Below, piece after piece: positions 5,955 through 7,125 of a DNA stretch of 7,125 nt. The position numbers and the translations under genes are program-made. The notes beneath the pieces are model-generated. The model was not told the origin of the DNA. It ran no database searches and saw nothing but the letters and a program-made list of their open reading frames with translations. Each line of letters begins with the position of its first letter. The stretch's first letter is position 1. The DNA is from Kiritimatiellia bacterium (GTDB lineage Bacteria; Verrucomicrobiota; Kiritimatiellia; SLAD01), in assembly GCA_007127595.1 (NCBI GenBank), contig SKZA01000191.1:1-7125 (forward strand). The letters are read 5' to 3'.

Positions 5955-7125
5955 ATGATCAGACACAGAAAGAATCGAGCGGTAATTACCGGGTTGGGCG
6001 TTTTGGCCGCCAACGGAACCGGCGTCGACGAATTCTGGTCCACTTTGCTCGAGGGGAAGAGCGGTATCGGACCCATCACGCTGTTCGACGCCAGTGACTT
6101 GGCGTGTAAGATTGCGGGCGAAGTAAAAGGGTTTGATCCAACGGAATATATTGATCCCGCGCTAAAACCGAAACGGATGGGGCGATTCACACAATTTGCC
6201 GTTGCGGCGTCGCGCATGGCCATCGAACACGCCCAATTTGATCGCGCCGAACTTAAACGTATTCCCGAATTGCCCGTTGTAATGGGCGTCAGTACCAGCT
6301 CAATGGATCTCTTTGCCGTCGCGCCTCGGATTCATACCGCCGTTTCATCCGTTCCTCATGCGGCCGGCAGCGCAATTTCCTATGGTCTCGATTTAACGGC
6401 ACGACTCATTACCCTCTCGAATGGTTGCGCGTCCAGCCTGGATGCTGTTGCCGCGGCGGCGCAACTCATACGCTCGGGATCATGCGATGTGGCGGTAGCG
6501 GGAGGTTCGGATGCTTCCGTAACCCACTACGTGTGTGACGGAATGCTGAAATGCCGGCGATGTTCCACCCGCAACGAAGACCCTCTGCACGCCAGCAGGC
6601 CTTTTGACAAACACCGGGATTATGGCGTCTTGGCGGAAGGCGCCGGGATCGTTCTCGTCGAAAACCTGGAGCACGCCGCAGCGAGGGGGGCTACGATATA
6701 CGCGGAAATCGGGGGGTATGGCTCAAACGCAGATCCTCGCGAAGCCAACGAGGGCGGAGGATTGGCCCAGTCGATGAGCGCGGCGATCGCCAATTCCGGC
6801 ATTGAACCCAAGGATGTAGACCATGTCAGCGCACACGGACCCAGCGATATCGATATGGATGCCGAGGAGACCAGCATGATCAAGGGTGCGCTGGGCGATC
6901 ACGCCTATCAGATTCCCGTGATCTCCATCAAGGGCGTAACGGGTTGTCCCATGGGCGTCGGCGGTGTTCACCAAACGATTGCGGGCGCTCTTTCGATTCA
7001 TCACCAGGTTGTACCTCCTACGGCGAATTATGAGGAACCCGATCCGGCGTGTGACTTGGATTATGTGCCCGGACAGTTTCGTCGTATGGCGATCGAAAAT
7101 GTGCTCATCAACACACACGGTTTCG
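5955..7125 (+). CDS. beta-ketoacyl-ACP synthase (FabF/KAS II-like) with altered active site, 3'-truncated by window edge
   Basis: The first 390 codons of a thiolase-fold condensing enzyme run off the right edge with no frameshift. FabF-type landmarks appear in order: VITGLGVLAANG at 10-21, nucleophile C158 in NGCASS, SRPFDKHRD and EGAG, H294 in SAHG, K326 in SIKG, and NTHGF where FabF has NSFGFGG. Relative to E. coli FabF, H303 maps to H294 and K335 to K326 with a constant 9-residue shift, but H340 (TGH) maps to C331 (TGC), so the second active-site His is Cys. The span from the VMG strand to the nucleophile is about 11 residues shorter than in FabF and lacks the FFVP motif. Such enzymes extend acyl chains on ACP in fatty-acid, polyketide or aryl-polyene pathways. 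The Cys nucleophile argues against a chain-length factor. At most a few tens of residues are missing. This is probably a pathway enzyme, not the housekeeping fabF. Confidence 0.9.
   Translation, partial: MIRHRKNRAVITGLGVLAANGTGVDEFWSTLLEGKSGIGPITLFDASDLACKIAGEVKGFDPTEYIDPALKPKRMGRFTQFAVAASRMAIEHAQFDRAELKRIPELPVVMGVSTSSMDLFAVAPRIHTAVSSVPHAAGSAISYGLDLTARLITLSNGCASSLDAVAAAAQLIRSGSCDVAVAGGSDASVTHYVCDGMLKCRRCSTRNEDPLHASRPFDKHRDYGVLAEGAGIVLVENLEHAAARGATIYAEIGGYGSNADPREANEGGGLAQSMSAAIANSGIEPKDVDHVSAHGPSDIDMDAEETSMIKGALGDHAYQIPVISIKGVTGCPMGVGGVHQTIAGALSIHHQVVPPTANYEEPDPACDLDYVPGQFRRMAIENVLINTHGF

Noticed and set aside
5846..6223. Leftward 125-codon frame antisense to the start of the ketosynthase
   Set aside because: It lies opposite a clearly homologous gene and has no domain character; a shadow of the real coding strand.
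5955..7125. Chain-length factor (KS-beta) interpretation of the ketosynthase
   Set aside because: Chain-length factors lose the nucleophilic Cys (usually Gln), but C158, H294 and K326 are all retained here.

Overview
The window comes from a moderately GC-rich bacterial genome. A FadL-family outer-membrane barrel with a signal peptide and a C-terminal Phe points to a Gram-negative (diderm) host. A soluble receiver-plus-kinase protein and an odd FabF-like synthase next to a two-domain methyltransferase would fit an environmental lineage such as Deltaproteobacteria, PVC or Hydrogenedentes-type bacteria. That placement is inference; nothing here fixes the taxon.

Layout. Positions 1-33 hold what looks like the first 11 codons of a leftward gene cut by the window edge. 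Positions 34-453 are mostly non-coding, with one possible 27-residue membrane peptide (168-251). Positions 454-1560 (+) encode a two-domain SAM-dependent methyltransferase. Positions 5600 to 1553 (-) hold a tight three-gene operon: FadL/TodX-type outer-membrane channel, then a receiver-histidine kinase hybrid, then a VAO/PCMH-type flavoprotein. The flavoprotein start overlaps the kinase stop as GTGA. The methyltransferase and flavoprotein converge and overlap by 8 bp at their 3' ends. A 354-bp divergent intergenic region (5601-5954) with several inverted repeats separates the operon from a rightward beta-ketoacyl synthase (5955 to the right edge, truncated).

How the parts may work together. 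FadL relatives import hydrophobic molecules, including monoaromatics. VAO/PCMH flavoproteins oxidise para-substituted phenols, and this one keeps the Tyr-Arg pair that binds the phenolate in that family. A kinase sits translationally between them. The operon therefore reads as uptake or movement of a hydrophobic, perhaps phenolic, compound, its sensing, and its oxidation. The flanking synthase and methyltransferase are the kind of enzymes found in polyketide or aryl-lipid pathways, so an alternative reading is one biosynthetic locus whose product is oxidised, methylated and moved across the outer membrane. The most distinctive sequence features are a synthase whose second active-site His is Cys, a methyltransferase with Thr in place of the usual catalytic His, and a flavoprotein with one phenolate-binding Tyr replaced by Leu. 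No RNA genes, insertion sequences, CRISPR arrays or clear intrinsic terminators were seen.
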